IMG/VR virus record: IMGVR_UViG_3300046171_000020
Span: 1 to 35,103 of that record
Length of the DNA: 35,103 nt
Reading direction: 5' to 3' (one strand)
Source: a virus
The position numbers were made by a program, and so were the translations under genes. How positions within the stretch are numbered: position 1 is the stretch's first letter; each line of letters starts with the position of its first letter. Shown here piece after piece: positions 23,205 to 30,827 of this stretch. Below the pieces are notes generated by a model that was not told where the DNA came from, did no database searches, and worked only from the letters and a program-made list of their open reading frames with translations.

Positions 23205-23222
23205 CGCTAGGCTACACTAGCG
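23205..23222. terminator. Hairpin at the convergent junction
   Basis: CGCTAG (23205-23210), loop GCTACA, CTAGCG (23217-23222): a perfect six-pair stem between the rightward stop (23202-23204) and the nrdB stop (23207-23209, inside the hairpin). There is no T run on either side, so it is at best a weak bidirectional terminator or a roadblock. Confidence 0.4.
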
Positions 23223-24202
23223 AACCTTACCTTACCAACGTCACCACGTAGTCCAGCCTTCATGTAGGTAGTCGCACGGCCCTCAAAGAAGTTCTGGTGC
23301 TCTACACCTAGCACATCGTCAAGCCAGTTCAACGGGTTATCTTTGACCCCATAGTTAGGCTTGAGTCCTAGCTGTAGCAGCCTACGGTCAGCAATGTACC
23401 TGATGTACTGCTTCATCTCTTCTTTGGTTAGACCAGTGATGTCTCCCTGCTCAAACACAAGATCCAAGAACCTATCCTCTAGGTCAACCATTTGACGACA
23501 AGCCTTGTAGATCTCTTTCTTGAAGGGGTCTGTCCATATGTCAATGTTCTCCTGAATAAACTCCCTGAATAGCTTAGTCATTGCCTCTACGTGCAGAGAT
23601 TCGTCACGTATGCTGTAGGTAATGATCTGCCCCATGCCCTTCATCTTACCAAAGCGCGGGAAGTTCAGCAGGATGATGAAGCTAGAGAACAACTGTAGCC
23701 CCTCAGTAAAGCCTGAGTAGATCGCTAGAGCTTTAGCAATAGCTCTCCTATCGCCTACCTTAGAGCTTGTAGCAGCCTTCTCAGGTAGCTCTACGGCGTT
23801 TATGTACTCATGCTTGTCTGCCATAGCCTCGTACTCTGCAAACGCCTTATACTCCACCTCAGGCATTCCTACAGTGTCCAGCAGCAGGCTGTAGGCATGT
23901 TGGTGTATAGACTCCATATTGTTAAACGCACCCATCATCATACGTGCCTCAGGCTTCCTAAAGATACGCATGTACCTATCGACATAGCCGTTACTGACAT
24001 CCACATCTGACTGTGTAAACAAACGGAATATCTGAGTCAAGAGATTCTTCTCCTCACCAGTCATCGTCTGCCAGTCTTTCACATCATTGTGCAGAGGTAC
24101 ATCCTCTGGGAACCAGTGCATCTGATTCTGTTGTGAGTAGTAGTCGAACATCCAAGGATGGTCAAATGGTTTGTAGTATTCTCTAGTTGATCGTAAGCTC
24201 AT
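23207..24202 (-). CDS. nrdB: Ribonucleotide reductase, class I beta subunit
   Basis: 331 residues of the ferritin-like radical-generating subunit. Metal ligands are visible as D66, E97, H100 (MESIHQHAY), E167 (GFTEGLQLF), E201 and H204 (RDESLH); Y104 matches the radical tyrosine four residues after the first His, so it looks like an active Tyr-radical enzyme. The C-terminus, normally the tail that docks in NrdA, ends KVRFASVA. With NrdA (25011) it makes deoxynucleotides for phage DNA synthesis. Last gene of the replication arm; ATGA overlap with the upstream small gene. Confidence 0.96.
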   Translation of the reverse strand: MSLRSTREYYKPFDHPWMFDYYSQQNQMHWFPEDVPLHNDVKDWQTMTGEEKNLLTQIFRLFTQSDVDVSNGYVDRYMRIFRKPEARMMMGAFNNMESIHQHAYSLLLDTVGMPEVEYKAFAEYEAMADKHEYINAVELPEKAATSSKVGDRRAIAKALAIYSGFTEGLQLFSSFIILLNFPRFGKMKGMGQIITYSIRDESLHVEAMTKLFREFIQENIDIWTDPFKKEIYKACRQMVDLEDRFLDLVFEQGDITGLTKEEMKQYIRYIADRRLLQLGLKPNYGVKDNPLNWLDDVLGVEHQNFFEGRATTYMKAGLRGDVGKVRFASVA

Positions 24203-24414
24203 TCTACTTCATGTCCTGCCATAATAATTGCTTGTTTAAATACTTCTATGAGATAAATTATTTCCTTCATGTCCATAGACGTTGTAGACTTGGCTGTTAG
24301 CTGCTCCTGTGGAGTCCAGCCAATAACCAGCACATGCTCAAAGTCACCTTTGCATTCCTCTAGTACCTCGTTGGCGGTAGCTTCCGTAGGCATGAGGTTA
24401 ATTACATTACTCAC
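24199..24414 (-). CDS. Conserved small phage protein, unknown
   Basis: 71 residues if begun at the GTG at 24414, which has GGAG ten bases upstream and overlaps the previous stop. A TTG at 24435 is also open but lacks a good site. The layout SNVINLMPTEATANEVLEEC, then VLVIGWT, then EIIYLIEVFKQAI matches a short alpha/beta protein common in marine podoviruses (VLVLGW and EILWLLE-type motifs), function unknown to me. It sits just before nrdB, so a link to nucleotide metabolism is possible but unproven. Confidence 0.62.
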   Translation of the reverse strand: MSNVINLMPTEATANEVLEECKGDFEHVLVIGWTPQEQLTAKSTTSMDMKEIIYLIEVFKQAIIMAGHEVE

Positions 24415-24610
24415 TAAAATGTGTCTCCAGTACAATGAGCCTGTCCTCTGCTTCAGCTATCTTAGCAACAAGAGAGTCCATAGTCTCAAGTAAGTTACCG
24501 TGCTCTCCTACAGCCACAGGGTTGTCCAGATAGTTCTGCACCTCTGCTTTGTACCAGTCTATCTGAGCATTGTACATACGCTTCAGGGCGCTAATCTTCT
24601 GGTCTATCAT
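24407..24610 (-). CDS. Small coiled-coil protein, unknown
   Basis: 67 residues behind GGAGGG, five bases from the ATG. It is almost all helix: ISALKRMYNAQIDWYKAEVQNYL, a short turn with Pro and Gly near 32-37, then LLETMDSLVAKIAEAEDRLIVLETHF. This would fold as a helical hairpin or coiled coil. No family is recognised. It overlaps the genes on both sides, within the nrdA-nrdB interval. Confidence 0.6.
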   Translation of the reverse strand: MIDQKISALKRMYNAQIDWYKAEVQNYLDNPVAVGEHGNLLETMDSLVAKIAEAEDRLIVLETHFSE

Positions 24611-24848
24611 TGTAGCCCTCCTCCAATAAATCTTTGTACTTGTTTAGGTACTGCTTGTAACTAAGTGGTGCTTCTTTCTGCTTGATCTTGTCATTCATGT
24701 AGCTAGACCACATCTGCATACAGTAGTGGCTGAACTGCATTATCTTATCATCCTGCTCTCTATAGTATGCCAGATACTCAGGCCAAGTCGAGTACTTTTT
24801 TAGTTCCTGTATGTAAAACTGCGCTCTGTATACGGGGTGCTGCGTCAT
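24591..24848 (-). CDS. Small Tyr/Lys-rich protein, unknown
   Basis: 85 residues starting at an ATG that overlaps the lipoprotein stop (ATGA) and ending 20 bases inside the next gene. Rich in Tyr, Gln and Lys (YIQELKKYSTWPEYLAYYREQD; YKQYLNKYKDLLEEGY), predicted helical, no hydrophobic membrane span. No family is recognised. The tight coupling on both sides supports it as real. Confidence 0.62.
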   Translation of the reverse strand: MTQHPVYRAQFYIQELKKYSTWPEYLAYYREQDDKIMQFSHYCMQMWSSYMNDKIKQKEAPLSYKQYLNKYKDLLEEGYNDRPED

Positions 24849-25021
24849 GCCAACCTACAATCACAGATGTAAAGTGCGCCGTAGTAGCTACACATCTTAA
24901 ACTCATGCTTCTGGCACTTGACTTGATCCGGCCCCATGTTTCTCCACTTGCTACCGTCACCTGTCGTACTACAGGCAGACATGAGCAACAACGCAACTGC
25001 TAATATAATTTTAACCTTCAC
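24845..25021 (-). CDS. Small Cys-rich lipoprotein between nrdA and nrdB
   Basis: 58 residues from a GTG inside the end of nrdA, with GGAG ten bases upstream. Residues 1-17 form a signal peptide with lipobox, MKVKIILAVALLLMSAC, so Cys17 would be lipidated. The mature part is about 41 residues with four further Cys (36, 44, 53, 55), ending YYGALYICDCRLA, which could form disulphides in the periplasm. The stop overlaps the next ATG. A spanin-like, superinfection or envelope-modifying role is possible; no family is recognised with confidence. Confidence 0.68.
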   Translation of the reverse strand: MKVKIILAVALLLMSACSTTGDGSKWRNMGPDQVKCQKHEFKMCSYYGALYICDCRLA

Positions 25022-26891
25022 AACTTAGGCACTCCTGTTCTTCAAGGTTGATCCTTGGGATTTTAATGTTAACATTCTCTGTATTTCTAGCCGCTGTAGT
25101 TCGCAGGTAATACATAGATTTGAGTTTGTTAGCTCCTGTCCAATGTACATGATTAACATATTCCAAATACTCATCGTGTATCTCCTGTGGTGCAGTAGCC
25201 GGTGGTGGTTCAAAGAACAGGTTTACTGACTGCGCTTGACAGACATACTTTTGTCTTTGGTACGCATGTTCGATGACCCAACGCTGGTCAAGTTCAGGCG
25301 CAGTCTTAAATACCTCCTTCTCTGCTTCTGTGAGTTCCTCCAAGTCTTTAACAGAGCCTTCAGCAGCAGCAATATCTTTCCACGTTTGTTCTGTATTGAT
25401 TCCTTTGTCTTCAAGTAGTTCCTCCAGATACTTATTCTTTACTTTGTACGATCCGGTGAGAGTCTTGTGCGTAAATACGTTAGCCCTCGTTGGCTCAATT
25501 GAAGGAGACGTTCCACCACATATAATGCTACTAGAGGCATTAGGAGCAATAGCAAGAAGGTGAGAATTACGACAGTTACTACCAACCATATCAGGTGCTT
25601 CACCACGTTGGTCTGCAAGGTTGATAGTAGCGGCAGTAGCTCCTTCTTTGACATGCTTAAACGCTCTGTTATTGAACGAGGCGGCGAATACACCAGAGAA
25701 AGGTATTCCATTGCGTTGAAGGTAACTATGAAACCCCATCGCTCCAAGGCCAATTGCGCGTTCTCTATATGCTGAATAAGCGGCCTTTGCAAAGCCTGTT
25801 TTATCTTCTCTAACATAGTCCATAAACTCCATCATTTTCATGTCGGGAATTAAAGATAGGCCACCCGTAGCGTTGTCAATAAAGTGTTCTATCACATTGT
25901 CAAGCATTGTAATTAGATCACTGATGAACAACTCATCGTTCTTCCACTCATCGAAGTGTTCTAAGTTTACACTTGACAAGCAGCAGACTGCTGTTCGCTC
26001 CTCACTTGTCGGTAGAGTGATCTCAGAGCACAGGTTACTCTGGCGTACCTGTAGCCCTATGTCCTTCTGAGACTGCGGTAGAGCCTCGTTGCATCGGTCT
26101 AGATTGACAATGTAGGGTTCCCCTGTCTCTGCCCTAGTGTGTATTAGCTGCCACCACAAGTCCCTTGCTGGAACAGTCTTGATGGCCTGCTTTGACTTAG
26201 GGTCAATCAGCCGCCACTGGTCATCATTTTTAACGGCTGTGAGAAAGTCGTCATCAATAGTAATACCGTTGTGCAGATTAAGACACTTTCTATTAAGATC
26301 TCCTCCAGTAGTCTTTCGCATGGCAATAAATTCTTCAACCTCTGGGTGGCTGATGTCCATGTAAGCCGCATATGATCCTCGTCTTGTTACTCCTTGGTTG
26401 AACGCCAGCATCTGACTGTCAACTACGTGCATGAAAGGGATGCTACCAGTAGACTGACTACCGTTAGAAGTTGAAACACCATTACTTCTAACAGAACCCC
26501 AATATCCACCCAAGCCTCCACCGCCACTTGCCAACCATATGTTCTCATCGTAATGATCAGATAGCCCACGCCTTGAGTCAGGAACATAATTGAGAAAACA
26601 GCTAATAGGTAAACCACGCGTGGTTCCCCCGTTACTAAGTATAGGAGTGCTAAACCCGAACCAACTCTTGCTTGCGTAGTCGTAAAGTCGCTGTGCAAGA
26701 TTGTAGTCAGTATGCCCTTGATACGTTGCAGCAAAGACTGAAGCACGAGCAAAAGCCTCTTGTGCATGAGTTTCATCCTCCCAGAAGTATCTGTCTTTTA
26801 GTGTCTCCAGCGAGAACACACTAAGATCTTGCTCCCTGTCGTAGTCAATCTGGATACCTAAGTAGTCCTGTACACCTGCCTTACTTGTCAC
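25011..26891 (-). CDS. nrdA: Ribonucleotide reductase, class I alpha subunit
   Basis: 626 residues from a GTG with GGAG seven bases upstream. It reduces ribonucleotide diphosphates. Catalytic residues are visible: C98 (LPISCFLN), the triad N286-C288-E290 (NLCSEITLP), a partner Cys at 303-304, the radical-path pair Y594-Y595 (MYYLRT) and the C-terminal CLSC (621-624) that takes electrons from a thioredoxin or glutaredoxin. The length is far below the 761 residues of the E. coli enzyme and the N-terminal ATP-cone is absent, so dATP feedback control is probably lost, as in many phage enzymes. Four small genes separate it from nrdB. Confidence 0.96.
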   Translation of the reverse strand: MTSKAGVQDYLGIQIDYDREQDLSVFSLETLKDRYFWEDETHAQEAFARASVFAATYQGHTDYNLAQRLYDYASKSWFGFSTPILSNGGTTRGLPISCFLNYVPDSRRGLSDHYDENIWLASGGGGLGGYWGSVRSNGVSTSNGSQSTGSIPFMHVVDSQMLAFNQGVTRRGSYAAYMDISHPEVEEFIAMRKTTGGDLNRKCLNLHNGITIDDDFLTAVKNDDQWRLIDPKSKQAIKTVPARDLWWQLIHTRAETGEPYIVNLDRCNEALPQSQKDIGLQVRQSNLCSEITLPTSEERTAVCCLSSVNLEHFDEWKNDELFISDLITMLDNVIEHFIDNATGGLSLIPDMKMMEFMDYVREDKTGFAKAAYSAYRERAIGLGAMGFHSYLQRNGIPFSGVFAASFNNRAFKHVKEGATAATINLADQRGEAPDMVGSNCRNSHLLAIAPNASSSIICGGTSPSIEPTRANVFTHKTLTGSYKVKNKYLEELLEDKGINTEQTWKDIAAAEGSVKDLEELTEAEKEVFKTAPELDQRWVIEHAYQRQKYVCQAQSVNLFFEPPPATAPQEIHDEYLEYVNHVHWTGANKLKSMYYLRTTAARNTENVNIKIPRINLEEQECLSCEG

Positions 26892-27285
26892 TAGGGTACT
26901 CCAGCATGTAACTAATCAATCGTTCTTCGTACCAACGGGCTTTGCGTAGGTCTTCTATGGGCTTGTTCTTGTATCTGAAACGCCACAGGTACTTCAGTGA
27001 ATTACCACGCAGGTATCCAATGTACTCGTCGGGCGTAAGCATAGCCTCAATAGCTTCTATGCACTCTATATGTCCATTATTATAATGAGGTGGGTGATCT
27101 ACCATAGTGTTTATTAAATTAGAATATGATTTACCCAAACGATTATCAGGTATGTTTTCACCGTACACAGGGTGGTCATTAGCTGCGTCATCAGACTCAT
27201 CTAGCCAAGCCAAGTCTCTTTTCTTGCTCTTATTCAATCTGTTCCATTCTTCTGGTGTTGCGTCATCAATGCTCTTGTTCTTCAT
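26881..27285 (-). CDS. DUF3310 protein, T7 gp1.7-like
   Basis: 134 residues. The C-terminal half is a clear DUF3310 domain: VDHPPHYNNGHIECIEAIEA near 62-81, GYLRGNSLKYLWRF (about 89-102) and DLRKARWYEERLI. This family includes T7 gp1.7, reported as a nucleotide kinase. The N-terminal 50 residues are charged and probably loose. A dNMP-kinase or nucleotide-pool role beside nrdA makes sense. It overlaps nrdA by 11 bases and the upstream gene by 20. Confidence 0.85.
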   Translation of the reverse strand: MKNKSIDDATPEEWNRLNKSKKRDLAWLDESDDAANDHPVYGENIPDNRLGKSYSNLINTMVDHPPHYNNGHIECIEAIEAMLTPDEYIGYLRGNSLKYLWRFRYKNKPIEDLRKARWYEERLISYMLEYPSDK

Positions 27286-27454
27286 CTTTCGTATCGTCCT
27301 CTATGTCTTCTTCAAACCTGTGTAGCCTGTTGATAAATTTATCCTCAAACCTGTCCAACAGTTCTTCGGAGGATATGTCTAGAGCCTCCACAAGATCATC
27401 GGCGTCGTATCGCACTAGTATGCGTTCTTTGATCTCATCCATTGTTAGTGACAT
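27266..27454 (-). CDS. Small acidic protein, unknown
   Basis: 62 residues, very acidic, helical (TMDEIKERILVRYDADDLVEALDISSEELLDRFED). The pattern LVEALDISSEELLDRFEDKF is like small conserved proteins found upstream of DUF3310 genes in marine phages, without known function. It overlaps both neighbours by about 20 bases. The start could also be the ATG four codons in; neither has a strong ribosome-binding site, which fits translation coupled to the upstream resolvase gene. Confidence 0.62.
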   Translation of the reverse strand: MSLTMDEIKERILVRYDADDLVEALDISSEELLDRFEDKFINRLHRFEEDIEDDTKDEEQEH

Positions 27455-27824
27455 GATTCATGTACTCATCAACTGTGTAAAACTCAAAACCTTCCTTATC
27501 ACACCATTGTCCCATTGTTATCTTCGCTCCCTTGCGTACTTTCTTGTTAGGATCTGACAGTACAAATATCAGCTTGATAGGGTCTATACTGTCCCGTATC
27601 GAAGTGTACTTTTGTGTGTCTCCTGCCCTGAAAAAACCCTTGGTCTCTATGTAGTCACCTGTCTTCTTGTCTACAAAGTCAGGCTTGTATGTCCTGTGCA
27701 TCACGTATGGCACATCGTATGGCTCGTACAGATACCTGCGTCTAGGTGCTAGCTCTGCAAATTTCTTCTCTAGCCCAGACCTATAGATGCTCTGCTTACG
27801 TGATCTCTTGGACTTTAGGCTCAT
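27435..27824 (-). CDS. Holliday-junction resolvase, T7 endonuclease I-like
   Basis: 129 residues with the T7 gp3 fold. Active-site residues are E19 (YRSGLEKKF), D49 (TYKPDF), E60 and K62 (YIETKG), the expected E-D-ExK arrangement. The enzyme cuts branched DNA, resolves junctions during packaging and helps break down host DNA. The length is close to T7 gp3 (149). GGAGGT lies six bases before the ATG. It overlaps the exonuclease gene upstream by 29 bases, so nuclease genes are coupled. Confidence 0.88.
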   Translation of the reverse strand: MSLKSKRSRKQSIYRSGLEKKFAELAPRRRYLYEPYDVPYVMHRTYKPDFVDKKTGDYIETKGFFRAGDTQKYTSIRDSIDPIKLIFVLSDPNKKVRKGAKITMGQWCDKEGFEFYTVDEYMNHVTNNG

Positions 27825-28683
27825 TTACCACCTCCGTTAGAAACCTTGGCCCTGTCGAGTACAAAAAAGTACGCAGAGCGGGATAGCATGAGTGCTTGAA
27901 ATGACAGTAGGAACAGTTTACTGGTAATCGCATATTTCCACTTTTTCCGTCCGCTAGTGGCTCTGCGCATACTGGGGGTAGTTCCTCTGCCTCTACGAGC
28001 TTTTTTACATGGCGTATCCTTTCTGCTATGTCTCCCTTGATAGCCTTGTATACTGGTGCTCCTGTGTCCTCTAGATCGTACTGTAGGTACGCCAGATGAC
28101 CATTAGACTTGTCCATAGCCAACCAACCGAACTTGGTCTCGCCTTCTGAATGTGCGTATGCCTTGATCTGATCGACGTACCCAAACGGATCATCGTAGGC
28201 CAACGTAGCATTCTTGAACTTCTTGAAGCCGTAGGGACTTGCAGACTTAACGTCTGTCACTATGCCATCAATCTTGCAGTCCATGTGCCCAGTGATACCC
28301 TCTACCTTACAGACCTTCTGCTCATCGGTAATCGTGTGTCCTGCCATGCGGCACAGGAACAAGAGCATTTCCTCAATCAGGTGTCCGTACATGAACTTCA
28401 CATACGTGTGCCCTTGGATCTCCTCCCCAGCGCCTGTGTCGTTGTAGTGATGCCATAGGTATCTATCATCTCTACCTATGTTAGACAGACGTAGCTTACG
28501 CCCATCACGTGGTGTCTCAGGAGAAAACTCAGTACGCATGAGACTCTTGACTGCTTCTCCGAACTTATCAATCTCAGCCTCAATGTCTACTGACTCATCG
28601 GCGGCTTTGGTTGTCATAAGCTCGTAGATGTCGTCCACAACTGTAGAGACAGTCTTAGTGCGTTTCTGCCCAGCTTGTGCCAA
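27796..28683 (-). CDS. Cas4/RecB-like PD-(D/E)XK exonuclease
   Basis: 295 residues from a TTG at 28683, chosen because AGGGGAG lies seven bases upstream; a TTG at 28701 would add six residues. Nuclease motifs are GHMDCKIDG with D135, then TDVKSAS with D144 and K146, and a conserved DQIKAYAH. The C-terminus has four Cys (about 239, 257, 260, 266) in the pattern of the Cas4/AddB iron-sulphur clamp. It occupies the position of the T7 gp6 exonuclease, between polymerase and resolvase, and likely performs host DNA degradation and primer removal. It overlaps the polymerase gene by 29 bases. Confidence 0.82.
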   Translation of the reverse strand: MAQAGQKRTKTVSTVVDDIYELMTTKAADESVDIEAEIDKFGEAVKSLMRTEFSPETPRDGRKLRLSNIGRDDRYLWHHYNDTGAGEEIQGHTYVKFMYGHLIEEMLLFLCRMAGHTITDEQKVCKVEGITGHMDCKIDGIVTDVKSASPYGFKKFKNATLAYDDPFGYVDQIKAYAHSEGETKFGWLAMDKSNGHLAYLQYDLEDTGAPVYKAIKGDIAERIRHVKKLVEAEELPPVCAEPLADGKSGNMRLPVNCSYCHFKHSCYPALRTFLYSTGPRFLTEVVNEPKVQEIT

Positions 28684-30379
28684 TTTGATACTCCCCTGCA
28701 AGTTTGCAGTTCAAGTTAAAATGTATTCCCGCTGCTTCTAGACACGAGACTGCTAGCCTCCCGAACTTCTCAGCCTGAGATTCCTTAACCTCTGACTGTA
28801 CCTCGTCGTGAATGTTACCTACAATTTTGTAGTCCATCCCCCATAGTTTAGCATACTTATCCAAGATAATCAACCCCTGTTTCATCACCAGTGCTCCTGC
28901 GCTCTGCAACAGTGTGTTCAGTGCTGCGTGCTCTGATCGTATCCATAGTCTCCTACCGTCTAGTCCATTGATCCAACCCTGTGCTGCCTCTTGAGCAACT
29001 CTTGATTTAAGATCTGCATATGCTGGGAGATTACGCATAAATCGTTCTCTAAGCAGTCTACCAGCACCTGCGCCTCCTCCCGCCACCGTACCAAGTTTCG
29101 CATCTCCTGCTCCGTAGAGAAGGGCGTAGATGAAAGTTTTTGCTTGATCTCTTGATTCAAGCCCCGCAAGGTGCTGGTTAGCTGTGTGTATGTCACCTCC
29201 AATGACTTCATTTGTATAATCCTCGTCGTCCATGTAGTGGGCCAACATGCGTAGCTCTAATCCACTGGCGTCAAAACCCACGAGTTTATAACCGTCAGGC
29301 ACTGTCCAGCAGCGTCTACAGTCTTCACCGTAGGGCGCTCTGGATGCAGGAACCTGCGCTAGGTTAGGCTTAGCGTGTGTCATTCTGCCAGTCACTGCAC
29401 CATTGGTGTTGACCTTGCCATGCACACGGCCTGTATCGTCGTCCACTGCGTCTATCCAAGACTGCACCTGTGCTATGCGCTTCTGCACCATCAGGTACTC
29501 AGAGATGAGTGTAGCCTGTGGGATGTCTTTTATTCCCCCCAAGACCTTCTCATCAACCATCGCCTGTCCTGTCTCAGTGTACTTACAGGGCTTCCAACCA
29601 TAGTATTGTAAGTATCTGCCAATCTGCTGCCGTGACCCCAAGTTAAACTCAGGGTAGTCTACTCTAGAAAAAGGGCCACCCACGGTCTCCCAAGAGTCTC
29701 CCAAGAACTTCAAACCTACGACAGAGATGGCTCCATCCTTTTTTACTTTTGGCTGTATCTCCTTGACAAATGTCGGTAGTGGTCTGAAGGCCCGCTGTAC
29801 TGCATCCTCTAGATCGTTCAGTTTCTCACGTAGCGTGGCGACTAGTTCCGTAGCTCTCCTGTTGTCCAGTAGCCAGCCATTGCGCACTTGTTGTTGTGTA
29901 ATGTCCTGCACCTGATGCTCTAGATCCACAGACTGCTCACTGAAGTTACGTAGATCCCACTCCAGCTTCTTGTAGAGTGCTGCTGTAACCTCTACGTCAC
30001 GTCGGCAGTACTTCACCATCTCTGGCGATAGCTGCGACCAGTCACTGTGGTCACCCTTGGGAAACTGGAGTCTCTCACCCCATGCTCTCAGAGAGTGCCC
30101 TTTGTCTAGCTGTGGGTTCGCTAGGCGTGACATGACCAAGGTGTCCTTCACACGTTCTTTGTTGATGTCAATGTCCCACAGACGCTTCAGGACAGGAATG
30201 TCGTAGCCAAGTAGATTATGGCCTACCACGTCATCATGTCCTCTCAGAGCGTACTCTAGGGACTCTGCGTCATAGTGATCCTGTAGCTCTCCGTCCTGCA
30301 TGGTTACTACCACCCAGACCTTAGTAGGCTTCAGGCCATCGGTCTCCGCATCTAAAAAGATGGGACTGCTAGAGGGCAT
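28655..30379 (-). CDS. Family A DNA polymerase with 3'-5' exonuclease
   Basis: 574 residues, the replicative polymerase. The exonuclease domain keeps D10 and E12 (LDAETDG), D60 (GYDIPVL) and Y124/D128 (KYCRRDVEVT). The polymerase domain has motif A VGFDASGLELRM with D370, motif B RDQAKTFIYALLYGAG with K414 and Y418, and motif C IHDEVQ with D525. Y418 is the counterpart of T7 Tyr526 and E. coli Phe762, the residue used to class viral PolA proteins. It is about 130 residues shorter than T7 gp5 and may lack the thioredoxin-binding insertion. AGGAGGT precedes the ATG by five bases. Confidence 0.95.
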   Translation of the reverse strand: MPSSSPIFLDAETDGLKPTKVWVVVTMQDGELQDHYDAESLEYALRGHDDVVGHNLLGYDIPVLKRLWDIDINKERVKDTLVMSRLANPQLDKGHSLRAWGERLQFPKGDHSDWSQLSPEMVKYCRRDVEVTAALYKKLEWDLRNFSEQSVDLEHQVQDITQQQVRNGWLLDNRRATELVATLREKLNDLEDAVQRAFRPLPTFVKEIQPKVKKDGAISVVGLKFLGDSWETVGGPFSRVDYPEFNLGSRQQIGRYLQYYGWKPCKYTETGQAMVDEKVLGGIKDIPQATLISEYLMVQKRIAQVQSWIDAVDDDTGRVHGKVNTNGAVTGRMTHAKPNLAQVPASRAPYGEDCRRCWTVPDGYKLVGFDASGLELRMLAHYMDDEDYTNEVIGGDIHTANQHLAGLESRDQAKTFIYALLYGAGDAKLGTVAGGGAGAGRLLRERFMRNLPAYADLKSRVAQEAAQGWINGLDGRRLWIRSEHAALNTLLQSAGALVMKQGLIILDKYAKLWGMDYKIVGNIHDEVQSEVKESQAEKFGRLAVSCLEAAGIHFNLNCKLAGEYQIGTSWAETH

Positions 30380-30827
30380 TCGGCACCTCCTGTGGTTTTG
30401 CTGTTTCCGTCATCCTGCCTGTGACCTTATCGTACTTCAGCCAGCAGCAGGCTCCTGTGAGACCAGCGTAGCGATTCTTGAGCACACGCACTGTAGTCGT
30501 ATTGCGTACCTGCTCATTGTCGTTCTGCTGGTCTCTCTCAAGCCCTATCACCATGTCCGATAGCTGTGCGATGGACTGTGAACCTCGTAGCTCACTCAGG
30601 CTGATCTGCCCACCGTCCTCGTGTGCACGGCCCTGAGTGCGCCTCAAGTGTGACACGAGAAACAGTCCTACGCCTAGCTCCTGCACCAGTGACCGTAGCT
30701 TGGTCATAATGGCGTCGATGGCCTTGCGCTCATCTCCATTCTCCTGTGCTGACACCACGATGGACAGGTGGTCTAGAATGATCCACTTGCAGTCTAACGC
30801 TTTTGCCATGTAGCGCACGCGAGCCAA
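30369..30827 (-). CDS. Primase-helicase, C-terminal helicase fragment
   Basis: The last 152 residues of the T7 gp4-like helicase. Walker B-type WIILDHLSIV, the sensor segment GLFLVSHLRR, motif H4 SELRGSQSIAQLSDMVIG and the RVLKNRYAGLTG arginine-finger region are all present. The frame is open a little further upstream (to about 30848, reading STSEDNLLARV), where it joins the middle fragment if one G of the GGGGG run (minus strand, 30850-30854) is removed. It has no credible start of its own. The stop overlaps the polymerase gene by 11 bases. Confidence 0.85.
   Translation of the reverse strand: MARVRYMAKALDCKWIILDHLSIVVSAQENGDERKAIDAIMTKLRSLVQELGVGLFLVSHLRRTQGRAHEDGGQISLSELRGSQSIAQLSDMVIGLERDQQNDNEQVRNTTTVRVLKNRYAGLTGACCWLKYDKVTGRMTETAKPQEVPNAL

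Noticed and set aside
24778-24996. 72-residue minus-strand ORF beginning MRCCSCLP
   Set aside because: It lies out of frame over the lipoprotein gene, which has a signal peptide, a ribosome-binding site and coupled junctions; this frame has none.
30643-30660. TGACACGAG match to the control-region repeat
   Set aside because: A single copy in helicase coding sequence encoding conserved residues; probably chance.
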